From Labia minor (Eukaryota; Arthropoda; Insecta; Dermaptera; Spongiphoridae): a stretch of DNA of 64,000 bases. Shown here in pieces: positions 11,042 to 23,195 of the stretch. Under the pieces are notes generated by a model. That model saw only the letters and a list, made by a program, of their open reading frames with translations, searched no databases and was not told where the DNA came from. The translations under genes were made by a program, and so were the position numbers. The stretch covers positions 14,867,580 to 14,931,579 of the forward strand of contig OY720344.1 of NCBI GenBank assembly GCA_963082975.1, given 5' to 3'. Position 1 is the stretch's first letter; every line of letters starts with the position of its first letter.

Positions 11042-12210
11042 AGGTAATGGCACCAATAGATGACATTTTAAGCGCTCTTGTTCCTATTTTCTTTTATAAA
11101 ACTGAAACTATATGTCTCACAAAAAAAATCTTTTGGTTATTATAAAGCTTATTTTACCTTTTATCACCAGGATAAATATTTTAAACTTTTATATGAGTTT
11201 AAGGGGAAATATAATTTTTTTTCAAAATAATCAAATGGCAACTATAGATGACACCAAAAATTTTGGTGGAACCTAATGATGACAATTATGGAACCCAAAG
11301 ATGACATCTACTTTTTTTCACTTCGCTTGCTCTCTTTATCTTCAACTTATTTATTTACAAAGTAAAACATCTTTCCAACACCTTGTTGCTGCTTTAACTT
11401 TAGTTAAAATAAAAAAATCAGGTTTCATATAATGATATATTAGATATATTTATTGTGATTGATTTTATTTTTAGCTGATTATTATAATAAATAAAAAATT
11501 GATTTTAAACAAATCTTGTTTTAATTATGCATTTTTAATTATACATTGAGAACAGAGTAATTTAAAAAAAATTTCAAAAAAATAGTGTTTGAAGTTCTGG
11601 AATAGAAAAAAATTTTCTGACAATGAGAAAACTAAAGATAAAACACAGTTTTAGGTAGGTTCCCATATCAATTCAGACATGAAACTTGGTTGAATTCTAT
11701 AAAATTATCTCCTCTTTACATCTATTAATATAATAGACAATTTTTTTAAAAACCTACTTATAGCTGACATTGCTGTCATCTATAGGAAAAACAATTTTTA
11801 GAGGCACCTATAGATGACACGGTTGATAAAAAAGATACTTTTAAAAATTAGGTGTTTAAATTGAAGTGATTTATATCTATATTAAGTCTATTTTATAATG
11901 TAGTTATTAAATTCTTGATAAATATGAAAATAAAAATATAAAATACTAATTAAGAACATTAGTTACCTTAAGGTTATCTTTAAGATTTGTGTAAAAAATC
12001 AATTGTAGACGATCCTGTCTGCTTTTCAAGTTAAAGAAAAAAAATAGGGCGACTAATTGTATTGTTGTAGGGTATCTCAGGTGGTGGAAAAACAAAACTA
12101 TCATTTAAAAAAAATAAATTCCGCGTATGTTTTAAAATTTGCTTATTTTTTTAGTTTAAATTCAAAAGTGTCATCTATAGGTGCCATGTCATCTATAGGT
12201 GCCATTACCT
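11042..12210. mobile_element. TA-flanked DNA transposon derivative with terminal iterons
   Basis: The ends are perfect inverted AGGTAATGGCACC/GGTGCCATTACCT, flanked by TA on both sides (11040-11041, 12211-12212). A TA duplication is the signature of Tc1/mariner-type insertion. The motif GCACCTATAGATGACA recurs several times at both ends: at 11048, 11235, 11765-11780 (reversed), 11803, and twice at 12166-12205. These are probably transposase-binding iterons. No transposase frame survives in the 1,169 bases. Confidence 0.85.
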
Positions 12211-12212
12211 TA

Positions 12213-13674
12213 CTGGTTCAATCTTATATCTAAGAATATTTATATGAATATTTTCAAGAATAAGTTGAATATTCTTGGAACTCTCCAATCGTTAAGCTTT
12301 TCTATTGATATACTTTATATTTAGTTAGAGTGTGAATATCAATACAAAAAGTCTTAAGAAATTTGTTCGACTATAGGTAAGAATATATTTTATCATATCT
12401 GATGGAACAATATTTTCTTAAAGGAATTCAATTTAGATAGATGAGTGAATCTGTAATAAAACCCATTTCTTTATATCCCAAATAATTTTGTAAGAATTAT
12501 TTTCAGTACATTCTATCTTGATGTTATTAAGAAAGAATTTCCATTTTTATCTTTTTTGACGACATTGTGAACTTTTAAATAACATTGTGTTTCTTTTAGA
12601 TAAATGATAATTACAATAGATGCTAGTGTATACGTAGTTAGTTCTTGGGATCACTTAAAACGATTTATTTTCGTTACCAATAAATTTTCACTTATCTGCT
12701 TTTTTCACTTTCACTGCACAGTCACCTTGTTGTTATAGTCATCTTCTCTTCATCTTATCATTGCTTCATAAATTCCCAAGTTAACGGGTATCCAAATATG
12801 CGATGATTGCAATCATTTTAAAAGCTCTATAAAATTCCAATCGAGTAGATCCTGTTTTACAGACTTCAATTCTATCAAGATCATGAATAAGAAGGGAGAA
12901 TCGGATGAATGTTCAGAATTTGATAGGCAAAGGATTTTTAATCCTAATTAATGGTCTGTCAGCACCCACCATTTTGTTCTAACTTTATTTATAGTATTAA
13001 TGCCTTTTTTTTATTATTATTTTTTTTTATAACTCGTCCAAACTAGTAATATTGCTACTGTATTATTAATAGGTAAGTTATGGTTTACAACCAACGTGTT
13101 ACAAAGAAAATTATCTCATCTTAGGTTAAAGAATAATATTTTTGGTTTGAAAATGACTAACCAAGCGTTGCAATAAGCAGGTTTCTTGTTGCATAAACTT
13201 CCTATATTTATATATAAGCCCATATTAGATAGAAGAAGATGCATAAAAATGGTCCAACTGAGTTTCAAGAAGGTCATAAAACATTTTTAGGTGTGTGTGA
13301 AGCTTGTTTCCTACCAAGCCAAACGAAACGATACGTGTTGAAGCACACAACACAAAATAACTTGAGTTTATCAGGAATGAAATTCATACTTGAAATGTTT
13401 TATTACGAAATATTCTATTTTTTCAATAATATATTATTATATCATATATTAATGACAATTAAATTTGATTAATTTAATTTTTTATTCATTTTCTAATATT
13501 TCTTTAAATATATTTAATAAAAAATATAATGTGGCTTCTTTAGTAGGATACTTTTAAAAAATCGCCTAGGATTTTAGTATTCTAAACGTTAAATAATTAC
13601 AGAGCTCATAATTAAAGATTAATTGATGAGAAATTTATGATAAATTGTATTGTAAATTTTCTAAATTGTAATTA
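12213..13674. other. AT-rich spacer
   Basis: No gene recognised. The 77-codon frame at 13239-13472 has no recognisable motif and ends in a low-complexity hydrophobic tail, so I do not call it. Confidence 0.35.
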
Positions 13675-13903
13675 GGGTAAAATTACCAGTAGTTGACCAC
13701 TGTACCAGTAATTGACAACTTGATAGATTTTTTATCAAAATAAGCTTTTTAATTTCAAATTAAGCACGAAATATCGAAAAATATCAAAAAGTCTCTTCCG
13801 GATTATTTAACAATTAAACAGAGATATTAAAATACTTATATTGATAAAAAATCTATCAAAAGGTCATTATTGGTACAGTGGTCATCTACTGGTACATTTA
13901 CTC
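13675..13903. mobile_element. 229-bp TA-flanked MITE
   Basis: Inverted repeats of about 75 bases start GGGTAAAATTACCAGTAG on the left. The right end reads GAGTAAATGTACCAGTAG in reverse. ACCACTGTACCA is perfectly conserved in both arms. TA dinucleotides flank it (13673-13674, 13904-13905). A HINE inserted seven bases from its right end. Confidence 0.85.
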
Positions 13904-13910
13904 TATTTTA

Positions 13911-14556
13911 TTTTTACCGACCGACGATAGTAAGGGAGGTATTGTTTTCACACCACATGTGGAGATTTTTACATATCTCCACGAATCATGCATTTTCTAA
14001 ACAGAAAAAAGTATTTTTAGCATGATGTCTGTCCGTCCGTATGTCCGTCTGTCCGTCTGTCCGTCCGTCCGTATAGATGTGTACAGCCTGAACGGCTCAA
14101 CCGATTTTGATGAAATTTGGTATATTTACTTAATGCATCAGTGGGATGAATTGATCAACTTTTGGTGCAATTCCGGAAACCGGAAGTGGTAGTATTAGCG
14201 ATCGACGATAGGAAGGAAAGGGTTATTTTCACACCAAAGGAGATTTTTTTATATATCACCACGAATCATGCACTTTGTATTGGTTTTATCCTCGAGAAAA
14301 ATCATATTTATTAGTTTTTTCTTGATTTAAAATTATATGACGTCATCCACCCATTCATGACGTCACAGCCTGGTCTTGCATATATATTATAAATAAAATA
14401 AAATTAAAAATGTTTATATTTATTATTTATGTATCCATATCTGTTTTTTATTACATTAATAGATATATTAAAATTATTTGAAATTGTTTCTGTAGCTGGA
14501 AATTAATTTATTTCAAACAGTCGGTCGGTTCGGACCTGGCCACAGGTCAACTTATT
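13911..14556 (+). mobile_element. HINE family A, copy 3
   Basis: ACCGACCGACG start, GTCCGTCT/GTCCGTCC microsatellite (about 14028-14072), GATTTTGATGAAATTTGG, second 5' module, paired TGACGTCA sites, 3' inverted terminus, GACCTGGCCACAGGTC hairpin and CAACTTATT. It shares with the copy at 58725 the loss of ATTTCACATG from the second module and the CAGTCGGTCGGT variant, so the two are close sisters. Confidence 0.85.
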
Positions 14557-15630
14557 ATATATAATGTTGGTATAGGTTTCCGTGAAAAATCCTTATATAA
14601 TTTTTTTATCTTTAATAATTTATTATAATCTTATATATATTTATACATTGTGATGTATATATATATATATTTATATAAGATATAAGATTATAATAATAAT
14701 TAATATAAGTTGTAGTTCTTTTTTTATGGGCAAAACCTTAATTCAAAAATGCATTTTATAAATGATTATACAAAATAAATTAAATCACAGAAAATAGTTA
14801 GTAAAATAAACGTTTATAGTTGAGTATAAGTTGAAGGAAAAGATAAGGTTAGAATAGTTGATTTTTTGTTTTGTTTGTTTGTATGAGTTTTGAGAAGGTT
14901 TCATATTCCATGCAACACTCCGACCCCTGCGGTAAAGGCTAAAACCGGGAAATGTCAAAAGCTCATCTTGACCTGAAGAAACATCAACCTGTAACATGTT
15001 GAATGTAATCGATATAAAATTTTTATATCAAAATGAAAAAAGACACCTTTTTGGGGGGTAAATTAGATCAAATTGTTGAAATAATAAAAACAAAAAGGTG
15101 TTCAAAATTAAATTGATATAAATATATATATTAATAATTTAAAAATGAATGAAATTTTAAAATTACTATTGAAAATTGACAAATATAATACAAGTTAGAG
15201 TAACAGTGTATTATATTCTAAAAAAAACAAATTTGTGTTCAAATTTGAATTATTTAAAATATTTAATGAATTGACATGATCTCTCGTATTATATAAATTA
15301 TAGTAAATTGATTATATCAATAAAATTTTATAGCGAATTATAAAAAATTGACTAAATTAGTATACTTTAAAAGAATTACAAAAGAGAGTACGGCCCTTTT
15401 GTTATGGTTGAAAATTAAAATTATTTAAATGATAATGTTTCCAAAAAACATTAGTCGATTTGTGTAAAATTACAGACTAAGAAACAATTGTTTTTATCTA
15501 GAAATGAATTCAATTCATCAAACATATTGAAATTTTTAAGTGAAAGAGATAACCCTGATCATCTTGATCTCTCGTTGTATTTCATTCAGTGAAAATTAAA
15601 AATTATTTAGTTTTTCATAATATCTGAAAT
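14557..15630. other. AT-rich spacer
   Basis: Contains the LINE-like piece at 14880-14997 and a small hairpin at 15045-15106 (CACCTTTTTG with CAAAAAGGTG). Otherwise featureless AT-rich DNA. Confidence 0.35.
14880..14997 (-). pseudogene. Possible LINE endonuclease fragment
   Basis: The minus-strand frame reads LQVDVSSGQDELLTFPGF followed by SLYRRGRSV before losing similarity. A ..L.GFSLYRRDRS stretch followed by a glycine-rich loop is typical of the APE-type endonuclease domain of LINEs. Here the glycine-rich continuation is missing. Only about 35 residues are convincing, so this is a tentative match from general family knowledge. Confidence 0.35.
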
Positions 15631-15908
15631 AAGGCGCCACAGGGTGAGAGGTTAGCGTAGTTGGATCACATTCGCGAGGTCCCTGGCTCAAGTCCCGAGT
15701 CTGGCAAGGGAATTTCTCTAGCTAGAGTCTATGGAACGGAGTCAACCCAGCCTCCGGGATTTACTTTGGGATAGCTACTTGATAGCGCCTGCGATCAATA
15801 AAATAAAGGTAAAGGTTGGTAGGACATGTTTTAATAATCATAGAACATCTAATTGATATAACCGACTTAATAGGCGTTGCCTTTGCCTAGGACGTACAAA
15901 GTAAGAGG
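15631..15908 (+). mobile_element. tRNA-derived SINE, copy 2
   Basis: It begins AAGGCGCCACAGGGTGAGAG. A box TTAGCGTAGTTGG, B box GGCTCAAGTCC. The tail ends with a GCCTAGGACGTACAAAGTAA form. The 3' side abuts a minus-strand HINE, so the downstream target copy cannot be separated from that element's own AATAAG end. Confidence 0.85.
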
Positions 15909-16567
15909 AAATAAGTTGACCTGTGGCCAGGTCCGAACCGACCGACGGTTTGAAGTAAATTAATTAGCAGCTACAGAAACAATTTCAAATAATTTTATAT
16001 CTATTAATGTAATAAAAAACAGATATGGATACATAAATAATAAATATAAACATTTTTAATTTTATTTTATTTATAATATATATGCAAGACGAGGTTGTGA
16101 CGTCATGAATGGCTGGATGACGTCATATAATTTTAAATCAAGAAAAAACTAATAAATATGATTTTCCCGAGGATAAAACCAATACAAAGTGCATGATTCG
16201 TGGTGATATATAAAAAAATCTTAACATGTGAAATTTGGTGTGAAAATAACCCTTCCCTTCCTATCGTCGATCGCTAATACTACCACTTCCGGTTTCCGGA
16301 TTTGCACCAAAAGTTGATCAATTCATCCCACTGATGCATTAAGTAAATATACCAAATTTCATCAAAATCGGTTGAGCCGTTCAGGCTGTACACATCTATA
16401 CGGACGGACGGACAGACGGATGGACGGACGGACGGACGGACAGACATCATGCTAAAAATACTTTTTTCTGTTAAGAAAATGCATAATTCGTGGAGATATG
16501 TAAAAACCTCCACATGTGAAATTTGGTGTGAAAACAATACCTCCCTTACTATCGTCGGTCGGTAAAA
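15909..16567 (-). mobile_element. HINE family A, copy 4
   Basis: Full-length minus-strand copy. The 3' end (AATAAGTTGACCTG in plus orientation) lies directly against the SINE. The microsatellite appears as GGAC/GACA units at 16400-16443, followed downstream by the reverse of GATGAAATTTGG (near 16350). The element ends with CGTCGGTCGGT and a run of A at 16567. Confidence 0.85.
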
Positions 16568-18426
16568 AAATATTCGAAATATATATAATTAGTTATAATA
16601 AAGTAAAATTTCAAATTCATAGTTGTCTCATTATAAATGTAATAGTAAAGAAAATATAAATAACACAATAACGGAATAAAAAACAAGATTTTAGATTTTA
16701 ACATGAATGTAAAATTAGTGAAAAATATTTTAATTTTTAAACAAAATTTTAATCTAGTCATTATTTTATTAAATTTATTCCCTTTACATTTTTAAAGATG
16801 GTGAATGAAAGTTATGTGATGCCTTTATAATATATTATATATTATTTTTCATCAGTGAAATAGATAATCTTTCTATATTAAATTTCTCCTTAAATATGAT
16901 ACTATTTTTCAATCATCCATGTCAAATATTTTAAAAAATCTAAGAATATTTAATATCACTATTTTTTATTTTCATTTTTTTATTTTTTTTTTATTTTATT
17001 AACCAAAACAAAATTATAATGTAATATAGAAACTAAAGTAAATAAAAATTGTACAGTTTCTTATCTTTATCTTTAATCTGAAGATATATTTTAGAATTAT
17101 TTTATTATTATTTTTAAAAGAAAAAAGATAACATATACATTAATTATTAATTAATTATTCATTATGAACATTTATTTTTGTTATAAAAACTTTAGAATTA
17201 CATATTTCGAATAGTAAAAGAAGATTCTAAATATCAATCAATGATTAGATTAAACGTAAATTAATTTTATTTTTTTTTTTTTTAAAAAAATGAATTCCGT
17301 TTATTTATTTATTTATTTATTTTTTAATGTATTAAATCACTGATCTTCTTGAGCAATTAATTATTTAATTGCAAAAAACTAAATTCATATTTTTTTTTTA
17401 GAATTAAAATATGCATTTTTATCGATCTTAAAAAATCACTTGGGTATTTTTACTATTAATAAAATTAATTTTGCAATAAAGTAGGATAAAAAAAACGCAC
17501 ACCCATTACAATATTAATTAATTTACAAGTTTTAAATAACAATCCTTTTTCAATTCATGTCGTATAATTACCTGGATCTTTCATTTCATTTTTGTTCTTG
17601 TTTTTGTTTCATTATTCTCATATCTGTATTTTTTTTTTCAGCTCACATTGCATCGTTGAACAACAATTCCTTCCCATGTAGTCTTAATATATCTTATTAC
17701 AAGAAATGAGAAGAAAAATAAAGAAAAACAACTTCAAATGAAATTTTAATTTAATTTGAGATTAAATTTTTCAAATGGCCGTGGTCTTTGTTCATTTGTT
17801 TCAAATTGTTATATCCAATTTATAAGACATTTAAGGTCAGATTATTATTATATGTGCGGTAGAACATTGATGGGCACGCATTCTTGACTGGTCGGCGTCG
17901 ATGGCGACAATTCCTCCTCCATTGCAATGCAATTGCTTGGGACCACCACTCCACTCATCACTAATTGTATCTTTTTTGTTTAATATCTTTCTCTCTGCCG
18001 TGGTTAATTAATGCCCGGGTTTTTGGTGTTCCCAGAATCTGCGACAGACTGTCTGACCTTGTCTCATGTCTACTGAGATACCCACGTTTCATATCTGGAA
18101 GGGCCACGTGGGGCGTTCGAAATTCCGAACATTAATCGTCTTCAGCGACATGCAATTAATTTCTTGGTCGACCGATGCCTCCTGTGCTTCAGTCTTCTCT
18201 TTCTCATTCGGTAACTTTTTTGAAACTCAACTAGAACCGGAGTATGTTTGTTTTTAAATATGTAGAATCATATTAAAACAAAATCTACACTTTATTTCAG
18301 GATTTAATCAAACACAAATAAGTAACTACAAATGACTGAATTATATGATTTAAGAACTATTGTCATGAAATGAGACATAGTTTAAATAATGTATTTTCTG
18401 ACATCTTGTAAATTTTACAATATATA
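16568..18426. other. AT-rich spacer with a large GC-richer island
   Basis: 16568-17850 is very AT-rich. From 17860 to about 18250 the sequence is far richer in G+C and not repeated in the window (GGTCGGCGTCGATGGCGACA, GGGCCACGTGGGGCGTTCG). A 63-codon plus frame lies within it but has no recognisable motif. It is a candidate conserved non-coding element or exon. Confidence 0.4.
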
Positions 18427-18849
18427 GTATATTACACAGATGGCGAACCTTTTTCAATGTCCGTGCCACAAAATTATAAAAAATCTTTTTGAAGTAACTA
18501 ACGTGCCACAAAATTGTCATTTTTTTCTCTACCCCTTTTAGCTTGAATATATAAATAATGGAATATTTTTGTATAACTTTTTACGATCTTGTATAAAAGT
18601 GTTATAATTTTAAATATTAAACTCTTTATTCCAAAAAAAATAAAATGATTATTAAAAAATTTGGAATTTATTTTTGGTAAAAATATATCTTTTCTAAAAA
18701 TTTTTTTTTATTTTTATTGTATGGAAATTCTTTAATTGATTTTAGTTTGTAGTTTTTAGTTGTAGATAATGACAAAAAAGCAAAATTTATATTTGATACC
18801 GGTGATACGTTTTGACTTCCTATGTTAAATTCTAGAAAAAGATTGCGAT

Positions 18850-19165
18850 TCTGGCACTATTCTCCAACCGTCCTATGCGTAAAGTAAAGCTTGATATAAA
18901 TTTTATAAAATTAATTTTTCTTTTTTTTTTTTAATAAATATTGATAAAATTTACAGCATATATTAAAATAAGATTAATATTCTGGTAATAGGTAAATTTC
19001 ATCGCCCCAATCAATTTTGAGTTTATAACTTCACAATTTCCCAGACAAACAGACAAATAAAATGACAGACACGAAAAATACAAAAGTCATATTTGGGTTC
19101 CCCAGGTCATGAAGAGTAAAGATTTGCAAAAAATTTTAAATCCTGAACAATGCTATTTGTACGGT
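18850..19165 (-). mobile_element. Family F repeat inside the hAT element
   Basis: Reverse relative of 9950-10175. Read on the minus strand it has TTTAAAATTTTTTGCAAATC, then TTTGTCTGTTTGTCTGG, then after about 35 bases GATGAAATTTACC. The same microsatellite-plus-motif order is seen in families A and B. Confidence 0.5.
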
Positions 19166-19173
19166 AACAACAC

Positions 19174-19303
19174 GCAATGATATAATAGAAGTCCAAACGG
19201 TATACACTGAGTCTATCTATCATGAATGTTTTTATACTGCAATGATATAATAGAAGTCCAAACGGTATACACTGAGTCTATCTATCATGAATGTTTTTAT
19301 ACT
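19174..19303. repeat. Perfect 65-bp tandem duplication
   Basis: Bases 19174-19238 and 19239-19303 are identical (both begin GCAATGATATAATAGAAGTC). No differences are visible between copies, so the duplication is recent or an assembly or strand-slippage product. Confidence 0.95.
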
Positions 19304-19434
19304 GCGAGGGAATTCAAGCGATATTTCAGCTTAATAAAATGTATAATTTGCCGGTTTAATATACTAAGATAGATAAATAAATATTCAGTACTTCAAATTT
19401 CATAAATTTACTTTTAATTTAATTTACTTATTCA

Positions 19435-20041
19435 TTACTATCTCGCCAAAGATTGTATTGCGATCATGAAAATGTTGAGATTTTGATGTTTTTATACGTT
19501 TTGAAGGTTCCTGAATCATTTTCACTAAGGTTGAGAAAAATGTCTGTGTGTGTGTATGTGTGTATGTGTGTGTGTATGTATGTAGACAAGATTACGCAAA
19601 AACGGTTTGAGCTAGAATGATGAAATTTGGTACATGGACATTATTCAAAATTCATAGTTTCTATCAACTTTTGAGAAATGTAGCTCAAGCGGAAGAGGGT
19701 CATTACCTACAACGTTTTGATTTTTTTTCCTCTAAAGTGACCGTAAAAATAAAAATATATGTTTGATAATTTTTCTCATGATTAATAATTGTATAAAACT
19801 GCTATATATAGAATTTCAGCTTGATTGAATTGCTGAAAGTACCAGAATTAATTTTTTAACACTGCAAATCTCACGCGCCAACACGTGCCATGGTGCCATC
19901 AATAAAAAGCCAAACATGCGCTGGTTTAATATTTATTATTTATAATTTATAATTAATTAAATTTAATTTAAATATAATATATTATGTTATTTAATCCAAT
20001 TCAAATTGCGAGATAGTCGAGTGGAGACACTCCAGCTAATT
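19435..20041 (+). mobile_element. HINE family B, copy 1
   Basis: 5' subterminal ACTATCTCGC, 3' subterminal GCGAGATAGT, then a GTGGAGACACTCCAGC hairpin (stem TGGAG/CTCCA) near the end. A TG-rich microsatellite (19540-19580) is followed by GACAAGATTACGCAAAAACG and GATGAAATTTGGTA. The 3' end reads AGCTAATT instead of GCTTATT. It inserted into the hAT element. Confidence 0.75.
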
Positions 20042-20171
20042 TTTAATTTATTTCTATTGTAAAAAGTTATAATTATTAAAAAAATAATTTTGTCTTTATG
20101 CATGTCATGAAATTTTTCAAACGTGCCACTTTTGGCACGCGTGCCATATGTTCGCCAACCCTGGTATATTA

Positions 20172-20937
20172 TATTAATAAATTAGTTTACCTATGTTCTT
20201 TCATAAGAAAATTTCTTTTTTTTTGTTTCTTTTTCTTCAAAATAAACATAAAAACATTAAAAATACAATTCACAATTCAAAATAAGATTCAACTCTGAAA
20301 ATTTTGTAATATTTTAATTGTTGGAATATGAAAAAATAGTTTTTTTTTAAAATTTAATAACATAATGTTTACAACAATATAAAGTTATGTGTTATAGTAA
20401 TATTTTAAGATCTCTCCCTTAAATATTGAACCTTCATTCATTAAGCCTTCTTTCAATCTGATCTTATCTACAATAATGATCTTTAAAAAATCATTAAACA
20501 TAAATAAAAAAAAAAATTCAAAAGAGGAAAGAAATGGGCTAAAAAATTGAATTGTATTAAAGAAAATTTATTTCAAAATTCACATTAGGAATAATAGTTC
20601 ATATATGTATATAATAATACTTAAATCCCTTTATATATCCTTTGATATATTTATAATGATCATAATGAAAATAATTGTTTTAAAAACAACATAAAAACTT
20701 AACGTTGAACGTTTTTTCCATGTCTGGTTATTAATTAGCACAATAATTGCCTTCTGATCGTTTAGTGAATTAAATAATCTAATTTATAAAGTTTATAGAT
20801 GACTTAAAATATACATAAGAAATGTTTATTGCTTAAGCAAATTTAATTAAATTTATAAAGGAATATTAAAATAAAAAAAAATAATGAGAGTATAAACCAC
20901 ACTGAAATAAAGTTCCGAGTTTCGAAGATTATAGTTT
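20172..20937. other. AT-rich spacer
   Basis: No recognisable feature. Confidence 0.4.
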
Positions 20938-21945
20938 TTTATTCTATTATCTTATCTTATTATGCTAGCTAAAATTGTATATATCTATCTATCTATATAT
21001 ATTGGTTCTCAAAAACCGCTCTAACGATTTTTTTCAAATTCACACTAGATATAGTATTTATAAAGAAAAATTAAGTTTTATTGATGATATCTCTTGAAAC
21101 ATTCAGCTTCATTATTAATTTCTTAATTGAAAATTATATATGGAAAACGTCAAAATTGGCCTCCATTTTTATTTGTATTAATATTTTTTTTTATTTAAAA
21201 TATTTTAAAATTTATTATTTAATTTCGAAATAAAATTAAAAATATTTATTTTTTTAATAAAATATATATAGATATTTATTAATCTCTCTCAAAAAAAAAA
21301 AAAATAAATAAAAAACATCAAATCTGCCTGCTAAGACAGTAAAAAAATGACAATTTTTTATCTAAATATATATAGTTCAGATGGTAAAGTGATGTTTTAA
21401 CGAGTGGATTTCGTCGGTTCGAAACTCTCCGGGTGAATCGTTATTTAAAAATGAAAATGAAAATAATGAATTTGTTATTTTTTTTCTTTTTATCTATTGT
21501 TTACATTTTAATAAATTACTATTTTATATTTATTTATTCATTGTTCTTTTATTAAATTTAATATTTATTAATATTATTTATTATTAATTTATATATTGAT
21601 GACATCACAAATGACATTTATATTGAAATTTGACTCCCGCCTTTTTTTAAATATATTTTGTCTTAGCAGGCAGATTTGATGTTTTTTATTTTTTTTTTTT
21701 TTTTGAGAGAGATTAATAAATATCTATATATATTTTATTAAAAATAAAATTAAAAATATATATTTTTTTTATATTTAAAATATTTTAAAATTTTTTATTT
21801 AATTTCGAAATAAAATTAAAAATATATATTTTAATAATATTTTATAATTATAAATTACGATATATATTTATCAATAATAATTAATTATTTTTTTTTAACT
21901 TAATTACAGAGCCGAGGCTCGGGGTCCCGGTATGATCTTAATATA
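20938..21945 (+). mobile_element. Family C composite element, copy 1
   Basis: It starts TCTTATTATGCTAGCTAAAA and ends with the hairpin GAGCCGAGGCTC followed by GGGGTCCCGGTA (21905-21937). It contains a long inverted repeat (arms about 21180-21340 and 21650-21800, with AAATCTGCCTGCTAAGACA and its reverse) that encloses a tRNA-like segment. The reverse-oriented relative at 61596-63190 shares the GGTTCTCAAAAACCGCTCTA start region. Confidence 0.65.
21371..21436 (+). other. tRNA-like segment within family C
   Basis: AGTTCAGATGGTAAAGT resembles a pol III A box and CGGTTCGAAACTC a B box, about 35 bases apart. It lies in the loop of the family C inverted repeat. It does not fold into a convincing tRNA by eye, so I read it as a tRNA-derived promoter or SINE head, not a tRNA gene. 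Confidence 0.4.
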
Positions 21946-22571
21946 TTGTGAGAATTAGATAAATAATGTAGAGAGAAAAAAATATTTAAAAATAGATATT
22001 TATTTAAATGAAATAAAATTATTTAATTTACAGAATGAAAATGTCTATAATAATGTCTAAACATTTTTCTTTATAATTTTACATTATAATAATACTAATT
22101 ACAGTAGTTATAATATATGGGGAATTTTCAACTTTGACTGCCGATTTGACCATGTTCCCAAACGAATTTTAAAAAAACCAAGACCACTTTACATTTACAC
22201 ATTTTAAGCTCTAATCGAATCCAAAATCAAAATTTAAAAAATCGAAAAACAAACTCACAGATATATAGATTTTATAAATGAACATTTATACAATTTATTT
22301 TAATTAATTTGAAACATTTTAGGAAACAAATTTTTAATGGGTCATTTTTAGAAATCCCATTTAACAATTATAATAAATAATTAAAAAATTGTAAAATTTT
22401 TAAAGTATATAAAAATAAATTGTATAAATTGGTTAAAGGGTCGAGTGATAGTTCGGTGTCCCAGGTATATATTTTATATTAACACGCCTACTTTTCTGTA
22501 TAATAAAGATATAAAGAATCATATTTTAATTTTTATATAACCAAGAAATCATTTTTTCACTTAAAATATAG
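21946..22571. other. AT-rich spacer with family C hairpin remnant
   Basis: Contains a diverged form of the family C terminus at about 22438-22467 (GGGTCGAGTGATAGTTCGGT, then GTCCCAGGTAT). Otherwise AT-rich. Confidence 0.4.
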
Positions 22572-22682
22572 TTGTAAAGCCCAAATCTCCGATCCATATA
22601 ACATCATCGACTGGGCCGCTACCAAAAGGAGTCTTCTCTTGCTCTGACTAGGGCCACCGGTATTTGCCATTAGTCTCGAAAA
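22572..22682 (-). pseudogene. LINE reverse-transcriptase tail fragment, second LINE family
   Basis: The minus-strand frame reads FSRLMANTGGPSQSKRRLLL, then VAAQSMMLYGSEIWALQ, uninterrupted for 37 codons. The pattern SRLMPN.GGP..SKRRLL..V..S..LYG.E.WA is the well-known end of the RT domain in R1/I/Jockey-like LINEs. It differs from the other LINE family in the window. Only a 111-base scrap survives, flanked by AT-rich DNA. Confidence 0.75.
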
Positions 22683-23195
22683 AATAATATTAAATTTTAT
22701 ATAAATTTATAAATTAGAATATTTGAATTTGTTTAAATTTTAACACATGTAATCAATCATATGCATAAAGAATAGAAAATTTTGAAAATCAACTTGGTAT
22801 TAAATTCAGAAAAAAAAATACTCATATATAGAATATATAGACTATTCGAATATAATTGAAACTCTTTCTCTCCCTCTATTTTAAATTTAAAAAAACGGAG
22901 TGTTAAGAAATTAAGATTCCTTATACAACATGGATGGTTAAATGAATTGGGCTCCCTACCTCCCTGAGAAATTCCCATTAAAAATGTTTATAATATTTTA
23001 GTTTATTAAATCAAACTATTATTTTTTTATTTCAATATTTTTAATGTTAATACAATAATTTTTATTTTATAATCTATAAAATAATTTAATTATTTTTAAA
23101 AACAACGGTCTTCAATTACAATTTTTTACTCTCTACTGACTGTTCATTTCATAACTGAAAATAGTGTCGAATAGAAATAGACGATATTACTTGGA
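22683..23195. other. AT-rich spacer
   Basis: No recognisable gene. The 73-codon minus frame at 22757-22978 shows only low-complexity residues. Confidence 0.35.

Larger units (their letters stand above)
18435..20163. mobile_element. hAT element (nested host of other repeats)
   Basis: Terminal inverted repeats CACAGATGGCGAAC and (reversed right end) CAGGGTTGGCGAAC match at 11 of 14 positions. A perfect 8-bp duplication GTATATTA (18427-18434, 20164-20171) flanks it, as expected for hAT. CGTGCCAC and GGCACGCGTGCC sit just inside the ends. No transposase frame remains. Family F and B repeats and a 65-bp tandem duplication lie within. Confidence 0.85.

Noticed and set aside
15900-15920. A target duplication GAAATAAG around the second SINE
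   Set aside because: The downstream copy is part of the HINE's own AATAAGTTG end, so the match cannot be told from coincidence.
16280-16537. Minus-strand 85-codon frame rich in RPSVRPSV repeats (also 35793-36038 and 53141-53404)
   Set aside because: These frames are translations of the HINE microsatellite and flanks. They recur wherever a HINE occurs and change with repeat length, so they are not genes.
21371-21436. A genuine tRNA gene
   Set aside because: A and B boxes are recognisable, but the acceptor ends do not pair and the segment lies within a repeated element.
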